From Gallintestinimicrobium propionicum (lineage in GTDB: Bacteria > Bacillota > Clostridia > Lachnospirales > Lachnospiraceae), in NCBI RefSeq assembly GCF_025567525.1, contig NZ_JAOQJY010000021.1:1-64000 (forward strand): a DNA stretch of 64,000 nt, written 5' to 3'. Numbering within the stretch: position 1 is the first letter of the stretch; each line of letters begins with the position of its first letter. Shown here in pieces: positions 45,063 to 52,523 of the stretch. The notes under the pieces were generated by a model that searched no databases, was not told the origin of the DNA, and worked only from the letters and a program-made list of their open reading frames with translations. Position numbers and translations under genes: made by a program.

Positions 45063-45170
45063 AATGATTTCCTCCCAAATAGATGTTTCCATACAACTTG
45101 AAAAAACTTGTGCCCTGACGCATGCTCTGCCTGCAGCGGATCGCGAAAGCGACTTTCTTCCGCTCCGCCG

Positions 45171-45230
45171 CTTATGCGTCCCCGTAGAGCGTTTTTTACC
45201 GTATAGAAACGAAGTTTCCTATACAACAAA
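45171..45230 (+). repeat. Family B repeat, partial copy B3
   Basis: The right part of the family B unit: GCGTCCCCGTAGAGCG, then a TACCGTATAGAAAC / GTTTCCTATAC hairpin with GAA loop. It directly abuts the tRNA terminator, as B1, B2 and B4 abut other terminators. Confidence 0.7.
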
Positions 45231-45258
45231 AAAGAGACCTGACTCTTCAGGTCTCTTT
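45231..45258 (-). terminator. Terminator of the tRNA operon
   Basis: A perfect 12-bp stem AAAGAGACCTGA/TCAGGTCTCTTT with 4-nt loop, followed on minus by TTTTTTGTTG, 4 nt after tRNA-Lys. Confidence 0.88.
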
Positions 45259-45262
45259 GGAG

Positions 45263-45335
45263 TGAAGCACGGGGGATTCGAACCCCCGACAACCTGATTA
45301 AAAGTCAGGTGCTCTACCGACTGAGCTAGTGCTCC
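45263..45335 (-). tRNA. tRNA-Lys (anticodon TTT)
   Basis: A 73-nt cloverleaf with acceptor GGAGCAC/GTGCTTC, anticodon loop CTTTTAA and T-arm GGTTCGAATCC. CCA is not encoded. It is the last gene of the six-tRNA operon. Confidence 0.97.
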
Positions 45336-45375
45336 ATAAAATTAAATTACGGGCGTCATCCGTCCGCATCAAAAG

Positions 45376-45447
45376 CTGGGCTAGCCGGATTCGAACCGGC
45401 GAATGCAGGAGTCAAAGTCCTGTGCCTTACCGCTTGGCGATAGCCCA
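45376..45447 (-). tRNA. tRNA-Gln (anticodon TTG)
   Basis: A 72-nt cloverleaf, acceptor TGGGCTA/TAGCCCA with a U1-A72 pair typical of tRNA-Gln, anticodon loop CTTTGAC. CCA is not encoded. Confidence 0.97.
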
Positions 45448-45451
45448 GGAA

Positions 45452-45526
45452 GGTGGATACAGGGATTCGAACCCTGGGCCTCCAGAGCCACAATCTGGCG
45501 CGCTAACCAACTGCGCTATACCCACC
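45452..45526 (-). tRNA. tRNA-His (anticodon GTG)
   Basis: Acceptor GTGGGTA/TATCCAC with an extra encoded G at position -1 opposite C73, the hallmark of tRNA-His; anticodon loop TTGTGGC. CCA is not encoded. Only 4 bp separate it from tRNA-Gln. Confidence 0.97.
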
Positions 45527-45554
45527 ATAGGGAAAATGATCACTCACTTTCCAA

Positions 45555-45628
<74 letters not shown>

Positions 45629-45699
45629 ACGTTGCGGCGTATCGCCTTGGCAATGTCTACAGGACTTCTTCCTGAGAAACGACTGCTAGACACAGTCGA

Positions 45700-45770
45700 A
45701 GCAGGTGATGGGAATCGAACCCACGTATCCAGCTTGGAAGGCTGGTGTTCTACCATTGAACTACACCTGC
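45700..45770 (-). tRNA. tRNA-Gly (anticodon TCC)
   Basis: A 71-nt cloverleaf, acceptor GCAGGTG/CACCTGC, anticodon loop CTTCCAA. CCA is not encoded. Confidence 0.97.
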
Positions 45771-45783
45771 ATATCATATAATA

Positions 45784-45858
45784 TCGGGGTGACAGGATTC
45801 GAACCTGCGACCTCCTGGTCCCAAACCAGGCGCTCTAGCCAAGCTGAGCCACACCCCG
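45784..45858 (-). tRNA. tRNA-Pro (anticodon TGG)
   Basis: A 75-nt cloverleaf, acceptor CGGGGTG/CACCCCG, anticodon loop TTTGGGA. It is the first gene of the operon; CCA is not encoded. Confidence 0.97.
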
Positions 45859-45896
45859 TCGCTTAACTAAAAGGCCTTATCCGTGACGCAAGATTC

Positions 45897-45925
45897 ATTA
45901 TATAGAAAGAGTTCCAATATGTCAA
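45897..45925 (-). promoter_or_regulatory. Consensus promoter of the tRNA operon
   Basis: TTGACA (45920-45925), 17-bp spacer, TATAAT (45897-45902), both perfect, with an AT-rich upstream tract of T/A runs acting as a likely UP element. Confidence 0.88.
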
Positions 45926-45970
45926 CAACTTTTTTAAATTTTTTATTTTTATTTTTTCAACAGTTCACTC

Positions 45971-46027
45971 GTAGCTTACTGAGCACAGATTCCATGCTTG
46001 CATGAGGATCTGTGCACGGGAAGCTAC
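45971..46027. repeat. Nested palindrome between tRNA promoter and phosphodiesterase gene
   Basis: Outer arms GTAGCTT/AAGCTAC enclose GCACAGAT/ATCTGTGC and an inner CATGC/GCATG, giving a long cruciform-like hairpin. The rest of the gap to 46165 holds further short inverted repeats and family-A copy A7. Confidence 0.6.
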
Positions 46028-46102
46028 GAAGGGAGCGGAGCGCCGCTCTATGAGCAAAAGGGAGCTGCGAAGCAGCGGAAAGCCTCGCAGAGGCGATTCA
46101 TG

Positions 46103-46137
46103 ACAATAGAATGTTCGCGGAGCGTGCATTCTATTGT
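46103..46137 (+). repeat. Family A palindromic repeat, copy A7
   Basis: A 35-bp hairpin with GGA loop, preceded by ATTCATG and located 28 bp beyond the stop of the phosphodiesterase gene. Confidence 0.9.
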
Positions 46138-46165
46138 ATTGCGAATGGCGCTGTGCCTCGGCCTC

Positions 46166-46651
46166 TTACAAATAGCTCAGATGATAATGGGCATTGCCCT
46201 CCCGATCCAGCTCCATCAGGACATAGGACGGTCGTCTGCCCTCCTGCCGTGGGTAGGAAATGCTGCCCGGGTTGATTGCCGTCACGTTCGTCTGCGGATC
46301 TGTAAAAATCAACGGGCGGTGCGTATGTCCAAACATCACGATATCGACGCCCCGGCTCTCCGCTTCTTCCAGAATCGCTTCTGTCCCAACCGACACATAA
46401 TAATGATGTCCATGGGTCAGCCAGACCCTATATTTGCCGATCTCAAATTCCTCTTCCTGTGCAAGATCCGTAAAAAAGTCGTTGTTGCCCGCTACCATAT
46501 GCACCGGACAGCCTGCGATGCTTTTGATAAACGCTTCACTCCCCTCCACGTCCCCGCAGTGGATCAAAAGATCGATCTGCCCAACCATATCGAGCACCTG
46601 GGTCAGGTTCCCGTCTCTTCTGTGTGTATCACTGACGATCAGTATCTTCAT
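46166..46651 (-). CDS. Metallophosphoesterase, YfcE/MJ0936 family (second copy)
   Basis: This 161-residue phosphodiesterase has complete calcineurin-like metal motifs: IVSDTHRRDG (D-x-H), LIHCGDVEGS, VAGNNDFF (G-N-N/H-D), LTHGHHYYV and MFGHTHRPL. It is compact like MJ0936. It is the last gene of a likely operon with rdgB and the THUMP methyltransferase (24-bp gap), an arrangement common in Firmicutes where the phosphodiesterase follows the nucleotide pool enzyme RdgB. The physiological substrate is unsettled. Confidence 0.93.
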   Translation of the reverse strand: MKILIVSDTHRRDGNLTQVLDMVGQIDLLIHCGDVEGSEAFIKSIAGCPVHMVAGNNDFFTDLAQEEEFEIGKYRVWLTHGHHYYVSVGTEAILEEAESRGVDIVMFGHTHRPLIFTDPQTNVTAINPGSISYPRQEGRRPSYVLMELDREGNAHYHLSYL

Positions 46652-46675
46652 CTGTTTTCTCCATCCGGCACCGCC

Positions 46676-47311
46676 CTATTTCTGCTCTTCCAACATCTTT
46701 TTCATCTGACGCAGCGCCTTTCCCCGATGACTGATCGCATTCTTTTCCTCCGCGGAAAGCTCTGCCGTGGATTTATCATTTTCGTACAGATAAAAAATCG
46801 GGTCATATCCAAATCCGTTGCTGCCGCATTCTTCCCAGCCGATATAGCCCTCAATTGTTCCTCGCGTCACAAGACTATTTCCGTCCGGCAGGGCTGCTGC
46901 AATGGCGCAGACAAAACGTGCTGTGCGCTTTTCTTTCGGGACGCCGTCCAGACGGCTGATGAGGTTGGCGTTTTTTTCACGGTAAGAGGTTTCATGCCCC
47001 ATATAGCGCGCAGAATAAATGCCCGGCTCGCCGCCCAGCCAGTCGATTTCCAGTCCGGAATCATCTGCCAGCACAATAATTTCTTTCGCCGAAATCCCGC
47101 TGCAGCCCGGAATCCCGTTTTCCAGACACCAGTTTCGGATGCCCTCCGCCTTGATCTTTGCGTTTTCTTCAAAGGTTGTGCCGTTTTCTTCGATTTCCGT
47201 GTCGATGCCCGCGTCCTTTAACGACAGCACGTTCCATCCGGTTCCATTCAGGATTTCCCGGATTTCCTTCATTTTTCCTGCATTTCCCGTTGCAAAAATG
47301 ATCTGCTTCAT
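46676..47311 (-). CDS. rdgB: RdgB/HAM1-type XTP/dITP diphosphatase
   Basis: A 211-residue pyrophosphatase that removes ITP, dITP and XTP to stop incorporation of deaminated purines. Motifs are complete: IIFATGNAGKMKEIREIL, EENGTTFEENAKIKA, VLADDSGLEIDWLGGEPGI, GFGYDPIFYL and SHRGKALRQM. Its ATG overlaps the stop codon of the methyltransferase gene (ATGA), so translation is coupled. Confidence 0.96.
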   Translation of the reverse strand: MKQIIFATGNAGKMKEIREILNGTGWNVLSLKDAGIDTEIEENGTTFEENAKIKAEGIRNWCLENGIPGCSGISAKEIIVLADDSGLEIDWLGGEPGIYSARYMGHETSYREKNANLISRLDGVPKEKRTARFVCAIAAALPDGNSLVTRGTIEGYIGWEECGSNGFGYDPIFYLYENDKSTAELSAEEKNAISHRGKALRQMKKMLEEQK

Positions 47312-48477
47312 CTTTTTGCCTGTCCTTCCTGCTTTGCTCTCTTCGGCGGTTTTGCCCCCTGATACTGATAAAAATAGGTCTTCATCATACCGTTGTAGAT
47401 TTTGCGGTTCTTGTCCGCCTTGCGTCCGATGTCCTGCTGCGCATTTTCATAAGAAGTAATCAGATACATCGACCAGTCATCCAGCTGTGCATAGCGTTCG
47501 CCAAGCGTCCGGTACAGCGCCGGAAGGTCCTTTTTATCCTCCAGACGTTCACCGTAGGGCGGATTCGTAATCAGGAAGCCGTATTTTTTCGGATGGGAAA
47601 GCTCTGCAACCGGTCTGCGCTGAAAATGGATCAGGTGATCCACGCCTGCGAGTTTTGCATTTTCCCGTGCAATATTAACCATTTCAGCATCAATATCGTA
47701 ACCCTGAATATCCGTCTTTACATCCAGATCAACCAGATCCTGCGCTTCGTCCGATGCGCGATACCAACATTTGCGATCAATAAAATGTCCCCACTCTTCC
47801 GCGGTGAACTCCCGGTTCATGCCGGGCGCCATATTCGCCGCCATCATCGCTGCTTCGATAGGGATCGTGCCGCTTCCGCAGAACGGGTCTACCAAAATCC
47901 GATCCGCTTTCCAGGGCGTCAGCATAATCAACGCCGCTGCAAGATTCTCCGCGATCGGAGCCTTCGCCGTCAGCTTGCGATAGCCTCTTTTATGTAAGGA
48001 TTCCCCGGTCGTATCCAATCCCACAGTCACTTCATCTTTTTTCAGAAAAACCCGTACCGGGAACGGTGCTCCGGTCTCCGGAAACCAGCTGACCTTGTAT
48101 ACACCTTTCAAACGTTCTACCATCGCTTTTTTCATGATAGACTGAATATCCGACGGGCTGAACAGCTTGCTCTTTACACTGGCAGCCTTTGCCACCCAAA
48201 ATTTTCCGTCCGCCGGGATGTAGCTTTCCCATTCCAGCGCTTTCGTGCCCTGAAACAGCTCTTCAAAGGTCTCCGCATGAAAGCTGCCGACCTTGATCAG
48301 CACGCGCTCCGCCGTCCGCAGAAAAATATTAGCGCGGCAGACCGCTTCCTCGTCGCCGAGAAACGCAATTCTGCCGTCCTCCACTTCGCTGATTTCATAT
48401 CCAAGATCCGTGATTTCCCGTCGAAGAACCGCCTCCAGACCGAAATGACACGGTGCAATCAATTCCATTTTTCTCAT
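47308..48477 (-). CDS. THUMP-domain class I SAM-dependent RNA methyltransferase (RlmL-N/YpsC-like)
   Basis: This 389-residue protein has an N-terminal ferredoxin-like/THUMP domain (LIAPCHFGLEAVLRREI) and a C-terminal Rossmann methyltransferase. The latter has LVDPFCGSGTIPIEAAMMAA for SAM binding and LITNPPYGERL, the N-P-P-Y motif of base N-methylation. It resembles YpsC/RlmL N-terminal halves, which methylate guanine N2 in 23S rRNA. I start at MRKMELIAPC; a start four codons upstream is possible, and longer frames lack a ribosome site. It is the first gene of a coupled operon with rdgB and a phosphodiesterase. Confidence 0.92.
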   Translation of the reverse strand: MRKMELIAPCHFGLEAVLRREITDLGYEISEVEDGRIAFLGDEEAVCRANIFLRTAERVLIKVGSFHAETFEELFQGTKALEWESYIPADGKFWVAKAASVKSKLFSPSDIQSIMKKAMVERLKGVYKVSWFPETGAPFPVRVFLKKDEVTVGLDTTGESLHKRGYRKLTAKAPIAENLAAALIMLTPWKADRILVDPFCGSGTIPIEAAMMAANMAPGMNREFTAEEWGHFIDRKCWYRASDEAQDLVDLDVKTDIQGYDIDAEMVNIARENAKLAGVDHLIHFQRRPVAELSHPKKYGFLITNPPYGERLEDKKDLPALYRTLGERYAQLDDWSMYLITSYENAQQDIGRKADKNRKIYNGMMKTYFYQYQGAKPPKRAKQEGQAKR

Positions 48478-48671
48478 TTTTTCTTCCATTTCTATCGGTG
48501 CACGGGCAGCATTACTCCGGCATTTATACCACGGTAGCTTTACTTCGGCATTTATGCGCAGGCATCCTTGCCCCGGCACCTTTTCTTTGATTTCTCGCTC
48601 TTTTTATTGTACGGGCATTTTCTGTGGGCTGTCAAGAAAAACGCGCCGAAATTTCTTCCCACCCAAAAAGG

Positions 48672-48710
48672 AGCCAGCGCTCCCGGATTTTCACCCGTTC
48701 TGCGCCGGCT
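48672..48710 (-). terminator. Terminator of the 41-residue protein gene
   Basis: Stem AGCCAGCGC/GCGCCGGCT (one mismatch) followed on minus by CCTTTTTGGG. Confidence 0.65.
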
Positions 48711-48747
48711 TCTCTTTTCGTCTGCATTACAGCCTTCAAAGGCTCAC

Positions 48748-48873
48748 TTACTGATTGTTCTTGTCCTTGCAGTCAGAAGTGCTTTCCTTGGTGCTGTTCT
48801 TGCTCTGGTTCTTCTGAGTATTTTCAGAATTATTCTTGTTGGTCTGTTTCTGTGTGTAATCGTTCTTGGCCAT
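48748..48873 (-). CDS. Small Asn/Lys/Gln-rich hydrophilic protein (41 residues)
   Basis: The frame MAKNDYTQKQTNKN...CKDKNNQ is rich in Asn, Lys, Ser and Gln, with one Cys near the end. An AGGAGG site five nucleotides upstream of the ATG and a terminator downstream argue that it is a real gene. Its composition resembles small acid-soluble or gamma-type spore proteins of Clostridia, but I cannot match a family. A longer frame reaching upstream to 49032 lacks support. Confidence 0.6.
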   Translation of the reverse strand: MAKNDYTQKQTNKNNSENTQKNQSKNSTKESTSDCKDKNNQ

Positions 48874-49049
48874 AATGCCCTCCTGTTTTCGCCGCTTTTG
48901 TTTTCCATGAAAATCAAAATGCAGCAGATAATATTTGTCGCGCAAGAAAGGCTGTCCATCCTTGCTGCCATCACTGTCTCTCCTGCGTTTACAGACACTA
49001 GTATCGGCACGCTGCAGGAAAATTATACACACAGATTATCCCGAAAAAA

Positions 49050-49085
49050 TTTTTTATCCCCGGTCGGGGAATTTTTCCCCACGGC
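49050..49085 (-). terminator. Possible terminator of the HD protein gene
   Basis: Short G/C inverted repeats (GGGGA...TCCCC and CCCC-GACC-GGGG) are followed on minus by ATAAAAAATTTTTT. Confidence 0.4.
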
Positions 49086-49095
49086 TGTTGTCCGC

Positions 49096-49692
49096 TCAGC
49101 ACTTTTTCGGATCGTAGGTTTCCTTTTCGCAGACCTCGTAAACATCCCGCCCCATTTTCTCTTCGAAATACCGCCGCAGTCCGATATGCGCGTCCCATTT
49201 TTCCTGCGGATAGAAGCCATAACGCCTTTTGACGTCCAACATCCGCTCTTCTATGTCAAGCACGCCCTCCGCTCCGGCAATACTGTCGCACAGCTGAACC
49301 AACCGGTCGTAATCATCGTAAACCGATTTTTCCAACTCTGTCCGGATCAGGGACAACTCGTCCTCCGAAACGTCATATTTTCCGATATATTCCTCCAGCG
49401 TCTGCGTCGCAAAGGAATGCGTCAGGCACACCTTCGCCACCTCGTCGCAGCCGATCTTCTTCATATAAGAATAGCCGTCCGAAACGTGTCCTAAATGTCT
49501 CACGCCAAATGTCCGCCCGATGTCGTGCAAAAGTCCCAGCACATACGCTTTTTCCGGGTCAAGGTCACCACACGCGGCTGCGATTTTTTCCGCGCAATGC
49601 GCCACCGTTTTGGAGTGATCGCCCCACGGTCCGGGATTTTTCTGCAGTCCCTCCTGCAGCAGTTGTTCTGCTTTTTCTCTCGATGGAATCAT
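49096..49692 (-). CDS. HD-domain phosphohydrolase
   Basis: A 198-residue HD-superfamily metal-dependent phosphohydrolase. The first histidine lies in PWGDHSKTVAHC, the H-D doublet in YVLGLLHDIGRTFGVRH and a further His-Asp site in CLTHSFATQ. The family includes small nucleotidases and nucleotide signalling hydrolases; the substrate is unknown. It is monocistronic with a family-B repeat and a tRNA-Arg gene upstream. Confidence 0.88.
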   Translation of the reverse strand: MIPSREKAEQLLQEGLQKNPGPWGDHSKTVAHCAEKIAAACGDLDPEKAYVLGLLHDIGRTFGVRHLGHVSDGYSYMKKIGCDEVAKVCLTHSFATQTLEEYIGKYDVSEDELSLIRTELEKSVYDDYDRLVQLCDSIAGAEGVLDIEERMLDVKRRYGFYPQEKWDAHIGLRRYFEEKMGRDVYEVCEKETYDPKKC

Positions 49693-49750
49693 AAGCTTCT
49701 CCCTCGCTTCCTGTCATGGACAGTTTTTGTGAAAACCAGAATGTATTCCG

Positions 49751-49862
49751 CACATTCTCGCGCCGAGGCGCGGTTGCTTCGGCAATCATCTACCTTTGTA
49801 CCGAGTGCGCATCCTAGCGGAGCCTTTTTATCGTATAGAAAAAAATTTCTTATACGATAAAA
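49751..49862 (+). repeat. Family B repeat, full copy B2
   Basis: About 110 bp, nearly the same as B1 (CACATTCTCGCGCCGAGGCG...). Its right hairpin TTTTATCGTATAG...CTTATACGATAAAA abuts the terminator of the tRNA-Arg gene and supplies its T-run. Confidence 0.85.
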
Positions 49863-49888
49863 AACCGGAATGCTTTCACATTCCGGTT
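49863..49888 (-). terminator. Terminator of tRNA-Arg
   Basis: Perfect 10-bp stem AACCGGAATG/CATTCCGGTT, 6-nt loop, followed on minus by TTTTTTATCG. Confidence 0.85.
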
Positions 49889-49895
49889 CCAGTCG

Positions 49896-49969
<74 letters not shown>

Positions 49970-49970
49970 A

Positions 49971-50009
49971 TTTTTGTTGTTCAGGACTTCGTGTCCCTCA
50001 CAACAAAAA
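49971..50009 (-). promoter_or_regulatory. Hairpin at the 5' leader of tRNA-Arg
   Basis: Arms TTTTTGTTGT/ACAACAAAAA form a perfect 10-bp stem with an inner GGAC/GTCC stem, filling the space between the predicted start of transcription and the mature 5' end. Confidence 0.5.
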
Positions 50010-50011
50010 TT

Positions 50012-50040
50012 ATTCTACCTTCTTTTTCTCGAATTGTCAA
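50012..50040 (-). promoter_or_regulatory. Promoter of tRNA-Arg
   Basis: TTGACA (50035-50040), 17-bp spacer, TAGAAT (50012-50017). Confidence 0.75.
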
Positions 50041-50057
50041 CACTTTTTTTCAAAAAC

Positions 50058-50086
50058 TTGAATCTTACCATAAAAAATGTTAGAAT
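50058..50086 (+). promoter_or_regulatory. Promoter of the two membrane-protein genes
   Basis: TTGAAT (50058-50063), 17-bp spacer, TAGAAT (50081-50086), back to back with the tRNA-Arg promoter. Confidence 0.55.
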
Positions 50087-50154
50087 ATCTCAAAAGAACG
50101 CGGAAAGTGCAGGCATTTCATCGACTGCATTTTTCCCAGAACGGAGACTATATT

Positions 50155-50538
50155 ATGGAAATGAAACCTCAGCCAAAGCGCAACGGCTTTGCGACGTTTT
50201 CGCTGGTTCTCGCCATCGCTGCGCTCGCCAGCACCCTTACGATGACAATTGTCATTCCGATCTTTCTCGCGATCCTGTCCATCATGTTTGGGCTGTTGTC
50301 CCGAGGGAACACCTCCATGTCCAATCACGCCCTCGCAGGTGTCATCGTCGCCTGCAGTGCACTCCTCATCAATATTGCTGTCGGTGGGTTTTCTTTTTTT
50401 ATTGTCTTTTCCAACTCCGATGCAAAACAGCAGTATTGGACAATGGTCAATGACACCTACGAGCAAATGACCGGTCTGACCTTTGACGAGATTCTGAACG
50501 AATACGGGATCGAACTTCCCGAAAGCTTACATGACTGA
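50155..50538 (+). CDS. Small DUF4190-like membrane protein
   Basis: A 127-residue protein with a basic N-terminus (MEMKPQPKRNGFATFS) and two long hydrophobic segments (residues about 15-48 and 60-85), followed by an acidic C-terminal tail. This layout fits DUF4190-type small membrane proteins. It has a GGAG site and overlaps no other gene. It precedes the DUF975 gene by 14 bp, so both probably act in the membrane together. Function is unknown. Confidence 0.75.
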   Translation: MEMKPQPKRNGFATFSLVLAIAALASTLTMTIVIPIFLAILSIMFGLLSRGNTSMSNHALAGVIVACSALLINIAVGGFSFFIVFSNSDAKQQYWTMVNDTYEQMTGLTFDEILNEYGIELPESLHD

Positions 50539-50552
50539 GAGGTAACCTACAA

Positions 50553-51308
50553 ATGAATGATCAGACTACAACCACCGGCACAGCCTCCCCGTTAAAGAGG
50601 TCTGTCCTGAAGGGAAAAGCGCGCGCATCCCTGCTTGGACATTATGTGCCGCTCTCCAGCGCCTTTCTTTCTCTCGCTATTTTGCAGTATATTATCACAG
50701 CTCCCTCCGGATTGATTCAGGTGCATCCGCCCTTTGGTACAATTTTGTATTATGCCGTCACATTTGCCATCAGTGTTTTCTTTGGGATTTTCCAGGTCGG
50801 CATCACAGGACTGTTTCTGAGCAATGCCTGCCATCAGCCGGTCTATGCGGGCGGCATTTTCTCTGGCTTTTGGCATGAGCCGTTAAAGGCCATCCAGATT
50901 CAGCTCGTTTTGTCCCTGCTGTTATGTATCCCGGAAATCGTGCCGTCGCTTCTTTTCAGCCTGTACCTGCAATCCGGTCGCGTGAATATGGTTTATCTCT
51001 ATGCTGCAGCAGGGATCAGCATCGTTTTCCTGCCTTTTGTGCTGTATGTAAAAACGCTGTATTCCCAGGTTTTCTTCATCATGCTGGACTTTCCCGAGCT
51101 GAGTGCAAAGGAATGCTTAAAACGCTCCAGAAGGCTCATGAAAGGCCACAAATGGCAGTATTTCCTCCTGATGGTAAGCTTCCTGCCCTGGCTAATGGGC
51201 GGGTTCTTAACCTGCGGCATCGGACTGCTGTATGTGTATCCTTATCAGAAGCAGACCTATGCCTACTTCTATCTTGAGCTGGTATCGTTAAAAAGCGCTG
51301 AAGCGTAA
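50553..51308 (+). CDS. DUF975-family membrane protein
   Basis: A 251-residue polytopic membrane protein with about five to six helices. The conserved DUF975 segment FIMLDFPELSAKECLKRSRRLMKGHKWQYF (quoted as FPELSAKECLKRSR and GHKWQYF) precedes the last helices. Members are common in Lachnospiraceae; function is not established. It is cotranscribed with the preceding small membrane protein and ends at a bidirectional terminator. Confidence 0.88.
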   Translation: MNDQTTTTGTASPLKRSVLKGKARASLLGHYVPLSSAFLSLAILQYIITAPSGLIQVHPPFGTILYYAVTFAISVFFGIFQVGITGLFLSNACHQPVYAGGIFSGFWHEPLKAIQIQLVLSLLLCIPEIVPSLLFSLYLQSGRVNMVYLYAAAGISIVFLPFVLYVKTLYSQVFFIMLDFPELSAKECLKRSRRLMKGHKWQYFLLMVSFLPWLMGGFLTCGIGLLYVYPYQKQTYAYFYLELVSLKSAEA

Positions 51309-51363
51309 AAAACCGGACACCTACTTCCTGACTGATTGCTCAGCCGGGAGTCGGTGTCCGGTT
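51309..51363. terminator. Bidirectional terminator between DUF975 gene and prfB
   Basis: Stem AACCGGACACC/GGTGTCCGGTT with a large loop, T-rich on both sides (GGTTTCTTTAT on plus, GGTTTTTTACG on minus). Confidence 0.8.
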
Positions 51364-51377
51364 TCTTTATACTCTTT

Positions 51378-52508
51378 TTATTCTTCCGTCGCTTTATCCT
51401 TTGTGTTGATCCACTTCAGATATGCGTTGATGAAGGGGTCGAGACCGCCGTCCAGTACGCCATCTGCATTTGCAACCTCCTGATTTGTCCGAAGGTCCTT
51501 CACCAGCTTATAAGGCTGCAGGACATAGGAACGGATCTGGTTGCCCCATGCGATATCCTTGATCTCGCCACGGATGTCAGAAAGCTTCTCGGCGTTTTCT
51601 TCCTGCTTTAACAGATACAGCTTCGCCTTCAACATCTGCATCGCCTTATCCTTGTTCTGGAACTGAGAACGCTCATTCTGACACTGTACCACGATACCTG
51701 TCGGCAGATGCGTGATACGGATCGCAGAAGAGGTCTTGTTGATATGCTGACCGCCTGCACCGCTGCTTCGGTAGGTATCAATGCGCAGATCCTCCGGGTT
51801 GATCTCAATATCCAGATCTTCTTCGATATCCGGCATAACATCCAGAGATACGAAGGAGGTCTGGCGCTTGCCCTGGGCGTTGAAGGGGGAAATCCGGACA
51901 AGACGGTGTACGCCTTTTTCCGATTTCAGATAGCCGTAAGCGTTCTCGCCGTTTACCTGGAAGGTAACAGACTTGATGCCCGCTTCTTCACCGTCCAGAT
52001 AGTCCAGAACTTCCACGGAAAAGCCCTTTTTCTCCGCCCATCTGGTATACATACGGTACAGCATGCCGCACCAGTCGCAGCTCTCTGTGCCGCCTGCGCC
52101 CGCATTGAGCTTTAAGATCGCATTATCCTTATCATATTCGCCGGACAGCAGCGTGCTGATACGCAGCTCATCCAGCTCTTCGATAAACTCATCCAATTCG
52201 CCCCGGATTTCTTCTACCATATCCGGATCTTCTTCCTCGTGCCCCATCTCAATCAGGGTTTCGATATCGGAATACTGCGTTTCCAGCTTATTGCACAGCT
52301 CCGCAGTATCCTTTAAATTTTTGAGCTCTTTCATCTTGCGGTTGGAGGAATCCGGATCGTCCCAGAAGCCGGGTGCTTCCATTTCCATCTCCAGCTCTTC
52401 GATGCGCTTCTTTTTTCCTTCCAGATCCAGGGAATCCTTCACTTCATGAAGGGTATTTTCGTAGCTTTGCAGCTCGAACTTCATCTGATCTAATTCTACC
52501 ATTGCCAT
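51378..52508 (-). CDS. prfB: Peptide chain release factor 2, without programmed frameshift
   Basis: A 376-residue RF2 that ends translation at UGA and UAA. The catalytic GGQ is at 252-254 (SSGAGGQHINKTS) and the stop-reading SPF tripeptide at 207-209 (RISPFNAQG). The reading frame is continuous through the region near codon 25 (KDSLDLEGKKK) where many bacteria need a +1 shift at an in-frame UGA, so that autoregulation is absent here. A ribosome site AAAGGTGG precedes the ATG. It follows secA by 15 bp, the usual order in Firmicutes. Confidence 0.97.
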   Translation of the reverse strand: MAMVELDQMKFELQSYENTLHEVKDSLDLEGKKKRIEELEMEMEAPGFWDDPDSSNRKMKELKNLKDTAELCNKLETQYSDIETLIEMGHEEEDPDMVEEIRGELDEFIEELDELRISTLLSGEYDKDNAILKLNAGAGGTESCDWCGMLYRMYTRWAEKKGFSVEVLDYLDGEEAGIKSVTFQVNGENAYGYLKSEKGVHRLVRISPFNAQGKRQTSFVSLDVMPDIEEDLDIEINPEDLRIDTYRSSGAGGQHINKTSSAIRITHLPTGIVVQCQNERSQFQNKDKAMQMLKAKLYLLKQEENAEKLSDIRGEIKDIAWGNQIRSYVLQPYKLVKDLRTNQEVANADGVLDGGLDPFINAYLKWINTKDKATEE

Positions 52509-52523
52509 AATATTCGTCCACCT

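Noticed and set aside
45998..47221. A 407-codon open frame on the plus strand
   Set aside because: It runs antisense to the phosphodiesterase and rdgB genes, which have complete family motifs and ribosome sites. The frame starts inside intergenic repeats.
48568..49494. A 308-codon frame on the plus strand
   Set aside because: It overlaps the antisense of the HD protein gene and of the 41-residue gene, with no start signals.
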